Shown here: in pieces, positions 1 to 7,898 of the stretch
Position numbering within the stretch: the first letter of the stretch is position 1
How the letters are laid out: every line of letters begins with the position of its first letter
Source: Verrucomicrobiia bacterium
GTDB lineage: Bacteria > Verrucomicrobiota > Verrucomicrobiia > Limisphaerales > UBA11358
NCBI GenBank assembly: GCA_030044395.1
Contig: JASHVW010000355.1
Coordinates: forward strand, 1-17,606
Length of the DNA stretch: 17,606 nucleotides
Reading direction: 5' to 3'
Notes under the pieces: model-generated
Told to the model about the DNA's origin: nothing
What the model saw: the letters and a program-made list of their open reading frames with translations, nothing else
The model's database searches: none
Program-made: the position numbers and the translations under genes

Positions 1-765
1 TTCAAACGGATTCAATGCACGCCCGACTTGCTGCCCAATGATATCACCGGCAGTTCGGTCTTTAATCCCAAGACGGCCGATTTTGAGTTCCGCCCCGGGC
101 CTGTTTTTGCCCAGATAGTATTGGCGGACGAAATCAACCGCGCGACGCCGCGGTCGCAGGCGGCGCTGTTGGAAGCCATGGCCGAGCGCGCGGTGACCGT
201 GGATGGCAATCGTTACGTTCTGCCGGCGCCGTTTTTTCTGGTGGCGACGCAAAATCCGGTGGACCACGAAGGGACGTTTCCGTTGCCGGAAGCGCAGCTC
301 GACCGTTTTCTTGTGCGGTTGAGCCTGGGGTATCCGGATTTGGAACATGAGGTGGCGATGTTGCAGAGATTCGAAACGCAGGACCCGCTGGAGACTTTGG
401 AACCAGCGGTGGCCACCGAAGATGTCATCGCATGCCAACAGGCCATCCGGCAGGTGCGGGTGGATGAAAAGGTGTCCCGTTATGTCGTGGATATCATGCG
501 AGCCACACGGGAGCATTTCGACATCATGCTGGGAGGAAGTCCGCGCGCGTCCATGGCTTTGTCACGGTGCGCCCAGGCGTTTGCCGCCATCCACGGTTAT
601 GGCTTCGTGCTGCCGGACGATGTCAAGCAGGTGCTCCCCTATGTCTTGGGGCATCGGGTGATCTTGCGCCCGGAAAGCCGGTTGCGCAAAAAGAACGTGC
701 CGGTGGTGTTGGAAGAAATCATGAATTCGGTCGCCGTGCCCACGGTAACCGCTCCCGTCCAATAA
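1..765 (+). CDS. MoxR-family AAA+ ATPase (5' end cut off by the window)
   Basis: This is the C-terminal 254 residues of a MoxR-type AAA+ ATPase. The reading frame is open from base 1, so the start and the Walker A loop lie outside the window. Visible family marks, numbered from the first codon, are the FKRIQ..PDLLPNDITG segment at the edge, Walker B LADE (D43, E44), sensor 1 in VATQNP (N85), an arginine-finger region LDRF (R102), and sensor 2 in GGSPRAS (R182), followed by the lid domain. MoxR ATPases are cytosolic chaperone-like proteins that are usually encoded beside DUF58 or VWA proteins and are thought to remodel or activate them. Here the stop is 5 bases ahead of a DUF58 gene, which fits that pairing exactly. 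Confidence in the family is very high; the client protein is unknown. Confidence 0.95.
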   Translation, partial: FKRIQCTPDLLPNDITGSSVFNPKTADFEFRPGPVFAQIVLADEINRATPRSQAALLEAMAERAVTVDGNRYVLPAPFFLVATQNPVDHEGTFPLPEAQLDRFLVRLSLGYPDLEHEVAMLQRFETQDPLETLEPAVATEDVIACQQAIRQVRVDEKVSRYVVDIMRATREHFDIMLGGSPRASMALSRCAQAFAAIHGYGFVLPDDVKQVLPYVLGHRVILRPESRLRKKNVPVVLEEIMNSVAVPTVTAPVQ

Positions 766-770
766 AAGCC

Positions 771-2096
771 ATGAAATGGGGCATTGGCATCGTCGTCTTG
801 TTGGTGTTGGGGCTTGTCTTCCATTTAAACTTGCTGGTCTATGCCGTGTATGTGCTGGGTGGCGTGCTGCTGTTGGGCCGCCTGCTGTCATACGCCTGGA
901 CGGAAAACCTGGTGGCGCGCCGGATGGCCGTGGACGACGTGTGTGAAATCGGCGATTCCATTCGCGTGACTGTGGAAGTGGAGAACCGCGGCCGCTTGTC
1001 GGTTCCGTGGGTGTTGTTGGAGGATTCAATGCCCGGCGCAGCGCCGTATCCGCGCCGCCGTCTGGAGGTGGACGGGTCCCGGGTTGCGCTGATCCGCCTT
1101 GCCCCGGGCGAGACGGAAACGGTGTTTGAATATGATGTCAAATTTCTTCAGCGCGGCTATTTTCAATTCGGCCCAGTGCTTGTGGAAACGGGCGATGTTT
1201 TTGGTCTGCATCGCCGTTACCGGTTGTTGACCGAGCCGCAGTTCGTGCTGGTATTGCCCAAAGTCCTTCCATTGCAAGGTTACAATCTGGCGTCACGGCG
1301 GCCCATTGGGGAAATTCGGGTGGCGCACCGGTTGTTTGAGGATCCGACACGGCTGGCGGGAGTGCGTTTGTTTCAACAAGGCGATCCGCTGAATCGCGTT
1401 CATTGGCGGGCGACGGCGCGGACGGGCCAGTTGCACAGCCGGGTCTATGAAAATTCCCGTGTCGCCGGCGCCACTCTCCTGCTTGATTATCACGAAGAGA
1501 GCTATCGCGGTCCTGCGGGGCCAAACTCGGCCGAACTGGCCATCGTGACGGCGGCGGCGCTGGCCAACGCCGTGTCGCTGCAAGGGCAGCAAATTGGCCT
1601 GGTCACCAATGGCCGTGACGCCGCTGACCGCATTCGCGAAGAAGGCTGGCAGGGGGAATTTCTCAATCGCACGGTGGCCCGGCAACAAGCCGCCGCACTT
1701 GTCGAAAACACCCGGATGCGACCCGTGGTGGTGCCGACGCGCAGGAGTTCGGATAATTTTCTGCGGATCCTCGAAACCCTGGCCCGGCTGGAGTTGACCG
1801 ACGGCATGGATTTTTCAAGTCTGGTCAGCGAGGCGTGCGCGCGGATTCCGCAGGATGCCACCGTGGTGGCGGTGCTCAGTCATGTGACGCCCGAGATGGC
1901 GCAGTCCCTGGGCGAATTTGTCCGGAGTGGATTTCTAGTTACGGCCGTCGTCGTGATTTCCGGCGGTGAAATATTGCCGGACTGGGCCAAACCACCGGAC
2001 TGGGCCGGGATTTTGCTCGCCCAAAACATTAATTTTCACATGGTCAACTCGGAAGACGCCGTCACGAATCTCTGCGCCCAGGCGATTATCCGATAA
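771..2096 (+). CDS. DUF58 domain-containing membrane protein
   Basis: A 441-residue protein. Two N-terminal membrane helices (about residues 2-20 and 22-40) are followed by a beta-rich region and the DUF58 core at about 190-235, with the signature RLAGVRLFQQGD then R-x-x-H-W-R-A-T-A-R (R209, W212, R213). The rest (about 235-441) looks like a VWA-like alpha/beta fold, with LLLDYHEES and later hydrophobic strands. The ATG at 771 is chosen because it starts directly with the first membrane helix and sits 5 bases after the MoxR stop. A longer open frame from 567 would overlap MoxR by about 200 bases with low-quality sequence. DUF58 proteins accompany MoxR ATPases in clusters linked to envelope or stress functions; the biochemical role is not established. 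Confidence 0.93.
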   Translation: MKWGIGIVVLLVLGLVFHLNLLVYAVYVLGGVLLLGRLLSYAWTENLVARRMAVDDVCEIGDSIRVTVEVENRGRLSVPWVLLEDSMPGAAPYPRRRLEVDGSRVALIRLAPGETETVFEYDVKFLQRGYFQFGPVLVETGDVFGLHRRYRLLTEPQFVLVLPKVLPLQGYNLASRRPIGEIRVAHRLFEDPTRLAGVRLFQQGDPLNRVHWRATARTGQLHSRVYENSRVAGATLLLDYHEESYRGPAGPNSAELAIVTAAALANAVSLQGQQIGLVTNGRDAADRIREEGWQGEFLNRTVARQQAAALVENTRMRPVVVPTRRSSDNFLRILETLARLELTDGMDFSSLVSEACARIPQDATVVAVLSHVTPEMAQSLGEFVRSGFLVTAVVVISGGEILPDWAKPPDWAGILLAQNINFHMVNSEDAVTNLCAQAIIR

Positions 2097-2100
2097 CAGG

Positions 2101-3804
2101 ATGGACACGCGAAAGCCAACCAAGACGCTCGCCGATTATCTGGTCATTGCCGTCAGTCCGGTCTTGATCATGGTGATGGTGCACAGCGTTTGCTTTTTTC
2201 TGGTTGAGGTCTTTTACCGGGGAGAAGCGATCGGAGGGGTGCGATGGGTGTTGTTTTGGTTTGTGCTGGCCGTGGTTCTCATTGCGCGAATCGGCATCGA
2301 GCAGGGGGATGGACACGCGATGGCGTATGGCCTGGCGTTGGCGGCGGCGACATGGCTCTACCTGGCGAGGGTGCAACCCAATGTGGTTTTCGGCGCGTTC
2401 TTGCTGGGCATTGTCTGGTTCACGGCCCACAAGTTAACTTGCAACTGCACGCTGATCGACGAGGAGGCGGACGCCTCGGGGCAGGGATTGTTGCAATCAC
2501 TCCGGCGGGCGCCACGATTATTCAAGAAGATAACGGCTCCAGCCGCCGAAGCCGCCGCCAAGCCTCCAAATCCATCTGTCTCAGCCACGGTTCCCTCTCA
2601 AAAGAAGGAGAAACCAGCCAGTCGGCAAATACCGGGCGTCTGGTTGATTTATTTTTCCTTGGCGGCCCTGCCAATTTTTGGGGTGGGCCAGATGTTGCTG
2701 CCGGCCGGGGATTCCGCAGCGCGGCGAGAGGGCTTCATTTACCTCTTTCTATATCTGGCCGCAGCCCTGGGATTGCTGGTGACGACCAGTTTCCTCGGAC
2801 TTCGACGTTACCTTCGGCAGCGTTACGTGGTGATGCCGCCGCATATTGCATTTGGCTGGGTCCAGTTTGGCGCTGTTGGAGCGGCGATGGTGCTGTCTCT
2901 GTCGTTGTTATTGCCGCGTCCCGGAGCGGGCGAGGCGTGGGGAACCTTGCGTTATCATGTGGACTATCAATTGCGTCGCGCCAGCGAATTTGCGGCACGG
3001 TTCAATCCGCACGGCGCCGGTTCAGGCCGGGCCGGCAATCAGACCACAGCCGGTGGCCGGCAGCAGAATAATCAGCAGCCATCCCGCCAGGCGTCCAACC
3101 CCAATCAGAATCAAAACTCCGGCGCAAACGGCCATGGCAATCAACAAACTGGCGGCGCTTCCAGTCAAGGCACGCCGACAGGTCAGACGGGCCATGGCAA
3201 TCCGCGAAAGACTTTGCCAACGATGACTCCGTTGGCGGGCACGATTTTTCCGTGGGTGAAGGCCTTGTTTTGGCTCATAGCTGCGGCGGGTCTGCTCTGG
3301 CTGTTTATCCGGTATTGGACTCTCATTTGCACGGCATTAAGAAGTATCTGGAATACCCTCCTGAATTTTATCGCGGAACTTTTTGGGTGGCTGCGGCCGG
3401 CCGCATTGACGCGGAGGACGGAGCCAAAGACGCCGGAAGTGCGGCCTTTCAAGGTTTTCAAGAATCCGTTTCTCACCGGCGCGGAGCGGTTATGGTCACC
3501 GGAAACACTAATCATCTATAGTTACGACGCGTTGCAAAGCTGGGCCACCGAGGAGGATGCCAAAGGCGGTTCGCCGCAAACTCCGCGTGAGTTTTGCCGG
3601 CGGCTCGGCGCGGAAAACCCGGAAGCGGCCGATGCGTTGGCGCATCTGGCCTTGCTCTACGGCCACGTGGCATACGGCGGTTCGGTTCCCGCCGATTACC
3701 GCCTGGACTATCTGCGTGCGTTATGGGACTTCATTTCGGGTCCAAGACCGGGCCAGCCGAAGGGGGAGGAGGCGATGCGGTCTGTTTCGCCTCAGACCAC
3801 TTAG
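2101..3804 (+). CDS. Multi-pass membrane protein with C-terminal DUF4129 domain (TgpA-like without transglutaminase core)
   Basis: A 567-residue membrane protein, 4 bases behind the DUF58 gene. Hydrophobic segments lie at about 12-38, 47-64, 76-110 (probably two), 180-200, 212-232 and 250-272. A Gly/Asn/Gln/Ser-rich linker occupies about 303-368, one more helix about 384-404, then a soluble C-terminal domain (about 465-545) with the DUF4129 pattern SYDALQSWA..PREFCRRL..HLALLYGHVAYGG. In TgpA-type proteins the order is N-terminal helices, transglutaminase domain, helix, DUF4129. Here no Cys-His-Asp transglutaminase core is visible and the linker takes its place. The earlier in-frame start at 1966 overlaps DUF58 and is rejected. 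The gene probably belongs to one operon with MoxR and DUF58. The DUF4129 call is fairly secure; the function is unknown. Confidence 0.88.
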   Translation: MDTRKPTKTLADYLVIAVSPVLIMVMVHSVCFFLVEVFYRGEAIGGVRWVLFWFVLAVVLIARIGIEQGDGHAMAYGLALAAATWLYLARVQPNVVFGAFLLGIVWFTAHKLTCNCTLIDEEADASGQGLLQSLRRAPRLFKKITAPAAEAAAKPPNPSVSATVPSQKKEKPASRQIPGVWLIYFSLAALPIFGVGQMLLPAGDSAARREGFIYLFLYLAAALGLLVTTSFLGLRRYLRQRYVVMPPHIAFGWVQFGAVGAAMVLSLSLLLPRPGAGEAWGTLRYHVDYQLRRASEFAARFNPHGAGSGRAGNQTTAGGRQQNNQQPSRQASNPNQNQNSGANGHGNQQTGGASSQGTPTGQTGHGNPRKTLPTMTPLAGTIFPWVKALFWLIAAAGLLWLFIRYWTLICTALRSIWNTLLNFIAELFGWLRPAALTRRTEPKTPEVRPFKVFKNPFLTGAERLWSPETLIIYSYDALQSWATEEDAKGGSPQTPREFCRRLGAENPEAADALAHLALLYGHVAYGGSVPADYRLDYLRALWDFISGPRPGQPKGEEAMRSVSPQTT

Positions 3805-6791
3805 CCACGCTTCCGCGTGAACCAGAAAATCCCGCCGCCAGTTCCCAAAAGCACCGCGGCTTGAAGCGAGAGCAAGATAATCCCGCCCGCTTTATGAGTT
3901 GTCGGCCAGGAGACGAGGGCGCCTAGAGTCCATGCCTGCGGCTTCAGCGGAATTCCCGGCACAACAACCTGGCGTTGCCGCTGTTGCACGCCCATTTTCA
4001 CGACGACATCAGTATCTCCGCCGCGGGCATACGACATTGCGAAATTGTTTCGGCCCGGGCCGGGCATATTCGCGTAAATTTGTATCGGTCCTTCGCAGAC
4101 TTTGAATTTGAAGTGTCCATCGCGGTCGGTTTGCGCGTTGCCATTCGGCTGGCCCCTGCCGTTGATGAATACATATGCGCCGGCCGCCGGCTTTCCGTTC
4201 CTTTCCAGGACCCGTCCGGCAAGTTCAAGGTTGGCCGTTTTGAGTTTGAACGGCGCCAATTGAATACTGTTGGTTCTGCTTTGCGCCACCCCGATATTTT
4301 TTTGAGCGGAACCGTGGCCGGTAGCCGTGGCAAATATCAGATATCGCTGTCCCATGGGCAGCGCTGGAATCGTGAACGTACCGTCGGAATCCACCTTGAT
4401 GGTATGATATTCCACCAGGCCGCCCATGTTTCCGGCCATCAGGTTTAAATTGACATTTGCATGGGCCAACGGCGTGCCCGTCGCGTCCTGCACGGTTCCC
4501 GATATGGAAAGGGCCGGCCCGAGTCGCAGGTCCACGCGCGCTTTATTGGTATCAATGGGTTCAATCACCGCAAGGTTGTGTTCGAGGTCGCGCGCGATGG
4601 CGAAATACTTCGCTCCGCGCATTCCCGGCTGGGGACTCCAAGTGACAGTATAGGCGCCACTATCATCAGTCTTGGCGACATCCACCTGTCCCATGCTCGG
4701 CGTGACAACCACGAGGGCCCCGGTGGCGGGATTGCCGGTAGGATCGTCAACGGTTCCGGTCAACGTTTGTGGGTTTGCCGCCGTATAGATATTTGGATTG
4801 AACCGAATAACCACATTCGTATCGCCGCCCATTGCTTCGGCTTGACCGTAGTAGGCGCCTTTCATGTTCGCGGTAACCGTCACCGGGCCTTCACAGACCG
4901 CATCAAATGAAAATCGCCCGTCGGCATCGGTAACGGCGTTGCCATTTGGCTGGCCGTCGCCTTGCAAAAAGATCTGAACGCCGGCCGCGGGCGCGCCGTT
5001 TTGGCCGAGGACGCGGCCCGCGAGCTTGAGGTTGGCGAACTTGAGAACCAGCGCGGGAAAGTCATAGTGGCTCGCCGATGGGTTCGCGGCATCCATTTGC
5101 TCTTGGGCGCTGCCAAAACCACGGGCGGAAACATAACACCCGTAACGTTGGCCCAACGGCAACGCTTCCGCGTGGATGCGGCCCTGCTCATCGGAGGAGA
5201 TGCGCTGGCGGCCGATGCTAAAACTCGAGTCTTCCTGATAACACATGATATAAGCCGTCGCGTTGGTGATCGGTTGCCCATTGGGATCCTGCACCCGTCC
5301 GGACAGGCTCATCGCAGGCTTTAAAGTCACATCGAGATTCCTTGTGGTTTCATCCAATTCCTGGATGGCTGCCAGCTTTCGCACGGTATCTCTCGCGAGA
5401 AGATAAAAACTTTGGTTCCCCGCGCCGGCCCAGGAAGGTTCCTGCCAACTCACTTCGTAATGTCCGTCCGCGTCGCTTTTTGCGCCCGTGCTGTTATTCC
5501 CGTAATCTGGCAACACGCTGATATTCGCGCCCGCGACCGGCGCGCCGGAAATGTCAAGCACGATGCCGCGGACGATAAACGGTTCAGGCAATTCAATGGT
5601 GAGTTCCGTCGATTGTCCGTCTGTTACGGTGGCCTGCTCCTGAACCTGTGCCCAATCCGGTTTGTTGACAAACACGTTGAACTGTCCCGGCGAAAGTCGA
5701 AAGTAAGCCACGCCATTCGTTCCCGTTGCGGCGCCGCGACTGTAACCTTCGCTATTCAACGAGACTTCCGCGCCGGCGAGAAGTTCGTGAGTAGTCTTTC
5801 CACGAACGGTCACCTCCACAACACCGCCTTTGTACGCCTGCATCTGCACCCCGGACGTGGACTGACCAGCCGTAACCGTGATGGGAACCGCATCCACGAC
5901 CCAATCCGCGATGGGTTCGTTGGTAAATTCCGCCATAACCCGGTAAGAACCTGCGGGGACATCGGGAATCTGGAACGAACCGTCGGCTACGGATGCCGTT
6001 GTTTCCTGGTCGGATAATAAATAATTCGCCGTTCCTGAGACCGACGGTTGGAGCCCGATCACCGCGTTGGCCAGAGGTTGGCCGGTCCCGCGCACAACGA
6101 CTGTTCCCGACACGCTCCCAGCCGGGTCGAGGATGAGGGTGATGTCTTCCTGTCCGGCGTGGAACGGCAGTTGGTCAAATTGATACGAATTTTCTGTGTG
6201 ATGAAGAGCCATGCCGGTTTTTTTCACCGAGAGACTGGCTTGCGCGTCGGCGGGAAAGTTTTCGATGCGGAATTGTCCGTCATCCGAAGTGTGGGTGGAG
6301 AACAGTTGCCGGGAGATTTTGCCAAACACAAAGTTCGGCTGGCCATTTTCTGACACGGTTTTGTTAAATGCAGATGATACCCATACTTCCGCATCGGCAA
6401 CCGGCCGGCCCGCATCATCGGCCACCACGCCTGCAAGCACGGAAGACGCGGCAAGCGCGATTTTTTGGGGTTCGTCCGGAGCGGAATACCACATCCGCCA
6501 GGCTGGCGGAAGCCCGGGTTTGGTCGCCACCACGAAACCGATCCCATTAAACGCGGGGAATGCAAATGCGCCCTGGCCGTCAGTCGTGGTTTGCTGCGTC
6601 AATTGCATATCCGCCGCCCCGAAACTCGGGCGCGTAGGGTATTGATAAAAATCCACGGAAGCATTCGTCACCGGATTGCCTTGGGCGTCCACGACCGTGC
6701 CGGACACTTGCGGAACATCATTCGTTGCCGCGCGCAAATTGAACGTCAGCGCCAACGCCAGCAACAGGGAAAATTCTTGAAATGTTTTCAT
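3801..6791 (-). CDS. Exported carboxypeptidase-regulatory-like repeat protein with C-terminal membrane anchor
   Basis: A 996-residue protein starting MKTFQEFSLLLALALTFNLRA, a clear signal peptide. The body is a string of beta-sandwich modules of the CarboxypepD_reg / Ig-like type, each with a pattern like G-x-V-x-D-x-x-G-x-P-x-x-x-A and a T-D-x-D-G-x-F turn (for example near 29-45, 120-135, 227-245, 408-423, 497-512, 591-606, 678-693, 764-779 and 859-874). Two units of about 260 residues (405-665 and 675-933) are internal copies. A hydrophobic stretch at about 968-991 followed by RKRG looks like a tail anchor that leaves the repeats outside the membrane. The start at 6791 is preferred over 6833: it begins the signal peptide, has a GGAAAG motif 9 bases ahead, and avoids overlap with the upstream gene. 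No enzyme domain is seen, so a surface or scaffolding role is inference. Confidence 0.9.
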   Translation of the reverse strand: MKTFQEFSLLLALALTFNLRAATNDVPQVSGTVVDAQGNPVTNASVDFYQYPTRPSFGAADMQLTQQTTTDGQGAFAFPAFNGIGFVVATKPGLPPAWRMWYSAPDEPQKIALAASSVLAGVVADDAGRPVADAEVWVSSAFNKTVSENGQPNFVFGKISRQLFSTHTSDDGQFRIENFPADAQASLSVKKTGMALHHTENSYQFDQLPFHAGQEDITLILDPAGSVSGTVVVRGTGQPLANAVIGLQPSVSGTANYLLSDQETTASVADGSFQIPDVPAGSYRVMAEFTNEPIADWVVDAVPITVTAGQSTSGVQMQAYKGGVVEVTVRGKTTHELLAGAEVSLNSEGYSRGAATGTNGVAYFRLSPGQFNVFVNKPDWAQVQEQATVTDGQSTELTIELPEPFIVRGIVLDISGAPVAGANISVLPDYGNNSTGAKSDADGHYEVSWQEPSWAGAGNQSFYLLARDTVRKLAAIQELDETTRNLDVTLKPAMSLSGRVQDPNGQPITNATAYIMCYQEDSSFSIGRQRISSDEQGRIHAEALPLGQRYGCYVSARGFGSAQEQMDAANPSASHYDFPALVLKFANLKLAGRVLGQNGAPAAGVQIFLQGDGQPNGNAVTDADGRFSFDAVCEGPVTVTANMKGAYYGQAEAMGGDTNVVIRFNPNIYTAANPQTLTGTVDDPTGNPATGALVVVTPSMGQVDVAKTDDSGAYTVTWSPQPGMRGAKYFAIARDLEHNLAVIEPIDTNKARVDLRLGPALSISGTVQDATGTPLAHANVNLNLMAGNMGGLVEYHTIKVDSDGTFTIPALPMGQRYLIFATATGHGSAQKNIGVAQSRTNSIQLAPFKLKTANLELAGRVLERNGKPAAGAYVFINGRGQPNGNAQTDRDGHFKFKVCEGPIQIYANMPGPGRNNFAMSYARGGDTDVVVKMGVQQRQRQVVVPGIPLKPQAWTLGALVSWPTTHKAGGIILLSLQAAVLLGTGGGIFWFTRKRG
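3993..4769 (-). repeat. Internal protein repeat, copy 2
   Basis: Codes for residues about 675-933 of the same protein and matches copy 1 along its whole length, with the shared landmarks ARD, ISGTVQD, PMGQRY, GSAQ, LAGRVL, GQPNGNA, VCEGP and GGDT. Each unit appears to hold three beta-sandwich modules. It is followed by a short Gln/Arg stretch and the membrane anchor. Confidence 0.8.
4797..5579 (-). repeat. Internal protein repeat, copy 1
   Basis: Codes for residues about 405-665 of the exported repeat protein. Marks shared with copy 2, in the same order, are an ARD-x-x-x-x-LA-x-I element, LSG-x-VQD, PLGQRY, GSAQ, LAGRVL, GQPNGNA, VCEGP, AN-M and GGDT-x-VV. Divergence between the copies is substantial, so this is an old duplication rather than an assembly artefact. 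Confidence 0.8.
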
Positions 6792-6800
6792 GATTGAAAT

Positions 6801-6806
6801 CTTTCC
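6801..6806 (-). promoter_or_regulatory. Ribosome binding site of the repeat-protein gene
   Basis: GGAAAG on the minus strand, 9 bases before the ATG at 6791. It supports that start over the in-frame upstream ATG at 6833. It lies in the 20-base gap after the zinc-ribbon gene, which suggests the two genes are translated from one message. Confidence 0.55.
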
Positions 6807-6811
6807 ACGAA

Positions 6812-7720
6812 TTACCGCGTCAATATCTCGCACCCATAGAGTCCGCCGGCGGTCATGCCCGCGTGCGCCTGAAATTCGACCGTCACCTGGGTTTTCCCGC
6901 GGGTCAGGCTCGCGGGGATTTTATATTCCATGTCAACATAATGGCCGGGGGCGATGGCAGTGAGGTTCTGCGTCGCAATGATCTGGTCGTCCACCGCAAT
7001 GTCGAACACATGGTCCTTCCGTTCGCCGCCCCAATAGCGACAGTTCAATGTCATCGCCTGGTCGGGAAGAACTTTCATCGCATATTCGAAATAGCCCCCG
7101 CGGGTCGCGCAGTGGTATGCCTTTCCATTATCCTCCGCCGTATAGTCCATCTCGCCGTCCACGTCATGGTCATCCTCGTTTTCGCTTATGATCACCTCAT
7201 CCACCACACGCGGCTGCAGGGCGGCGATGGCATCCGGGGACTCGCGCAATGTCTTGACGGGCCGCGAAGACCGCTGTTCCAGGAGGCACGTCCCGGTGAG
7301 CGCGAGCATCGCGATCAGCACGCAGTAACTGATGAGCAACCCGGCATTGGCCATTTTTTCTCCCTGCAAAAAAATCGTGCGGCGCATCCGCGCTTTGGCC
7401 AGATGTCCGCAGATCAATCCGGGAATGGAACCGAGCGGGACGAACACGGAGCAAAGCAAGGACGCAACGGCCAGTTTGGAGAGGCGGTCGGGAGGCGGTT
7501 TTTGGCTTGAGCTGGCGGCTGGCTGCGGTGATGGGGACGGCGACGCCGTTTTTGGAATATTTGCGAGAGGAGGCGGAGTGGCAGCCGAAGCAACCGGCGG
7601 CTCGGCGGGAATCGTTATGATTTTTTGGCAGGTGGGGCAGGGAATTTGAGCGCCGCCATAAGCGGTGTCGCCCAAAATTTTCTGGCCGCACTCCGGGCAA
7701 AGGAATCTAAATTCGCTCAT
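6812..7720 (-). CDS. Zinc-ribbon / DUF4190 membrane protein with C-terminal DUF6805-like beta domain
   Basis: A 302-residue protein with an unusual order of parts. Residues 8-31 form a zinc ribbon (CPEC...CPTC; C8, C11, C28, C31). A Pro/Ala/Ser-rich linker covers 40-78. Two membrane helices at about 81-105 and 125-146, with a basic loop KARMRR between them, look like the DUF4190 helical pair. The C-terminal part (about 205-302) has the pattern F-x-Y-A-M-x-V, L-N-C-R-Y-W-G, F-D-I-A-V-D-D, Y-K-I-P-x-x-L-T-R-G-K, V-x-V-x-F and A-G-G-L-Y, which I recognise as like DUF6805, the C-terminal beta domain of GH127 glycosidases. No catalytic domain is attached. The in-frame start at 8008 is rejected because it would overlap the next gene and has no domain content. 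The gene ends 20 bases before the repeat-protein gene and is probably co-transcribed with it. Function is unknown; carbohydrate contact outside the membrane is a guess. Confidence 0.86.
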   Translation of the reverse strand: MSEFRFLCPECGQKILGDTAYGGAQIPCPTCQKIITIPAEPPVASAATPPPLANIPKTASPSPSPQPAASSSQKPPPDRLSKLAVASLLCSVFVPLGSIPGLICGHLAKARMRRTIFLQGEKMANAGLLISYCVLIAMLALTGTCLLEQRSSRPVKTLRESPDAIAALQPRVVDEVIISENEDDHDVDGEMDYTAEDNGKAYHCATRGGYFEYAMKVLPDQAMTLNCRYWGGERKDHVFDIAVDDQIIATQNLTAIAPGHYVDMEYKIPASLTRGKTQVTVEFQAHAGMTAGGLYGCEILTR

Positions 7721-7754
7721 GGGACCTGTCGCCTGGCTTCTTGGGGTTTGAGGC

Positions 7755-7782
7755 ATCCTACAACCGGGCGAAGCGGATGCAA
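7755..7782 (-). promoter_or_regulatory. Possible sigma-70-like promoter for the zinc-ribbon and repeat-protein genes
   Basis: On the minus strand, TTGCAT (7777-7782) and TAGGAT (7755-7760) are 16 bases apart, each matching 4 of 6 consensus bases. The -10 lies 34 bases before the ATG at 7720. The 178-base gap after the 9-heme cytochrome gene leaves room for a separate promoter. The match is weak, and similar matches arise by chance. Confidence 0.25.
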
Positions 7783-7898
7783 CAACAATTCGCCCGTTCC
7801 AAGACGATGTTGGAGGGGGGGATCGGAGAAACGTGCATGTGAGACAGCGGCGCCCGACCGCCGCCGCCCAGGCATTTCGCGGGTTGGAGAGGAAGTGG

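Noticed and set aside
567..770. N-terminal extension of the DUF58 gene
   Set aside because: It overlaps about 200 bases of the well-conserved MoxR C-terminus, and its residues are Arg/Gly/Ala-rich with no signal. The ATG at 771 begins at the first membrane helix.
2244..3071. A 275-codon open frame on the plus strand inside the DUF4129 gene
   Set aside because: It is a frame-shifted shadow with no membrane segments or motifs, while the gene frame gives an ordered membrane protein.
6792..6833. Upstream ATG for the repeat-protein gene
   Set aside because: It would put 14 charged residues before the signal peptide and overlap the zinc-ribbon gene. The ATG at 6791 has a GGAAAG site at good spacing.
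7815..7821. Run of seven G in the gap upstream of the zinc-ribbon gene
   Set aside because: A single homopolymer of this length is not strong evidence for phase variation, and it lies outside the likely promoter and coding sequence.
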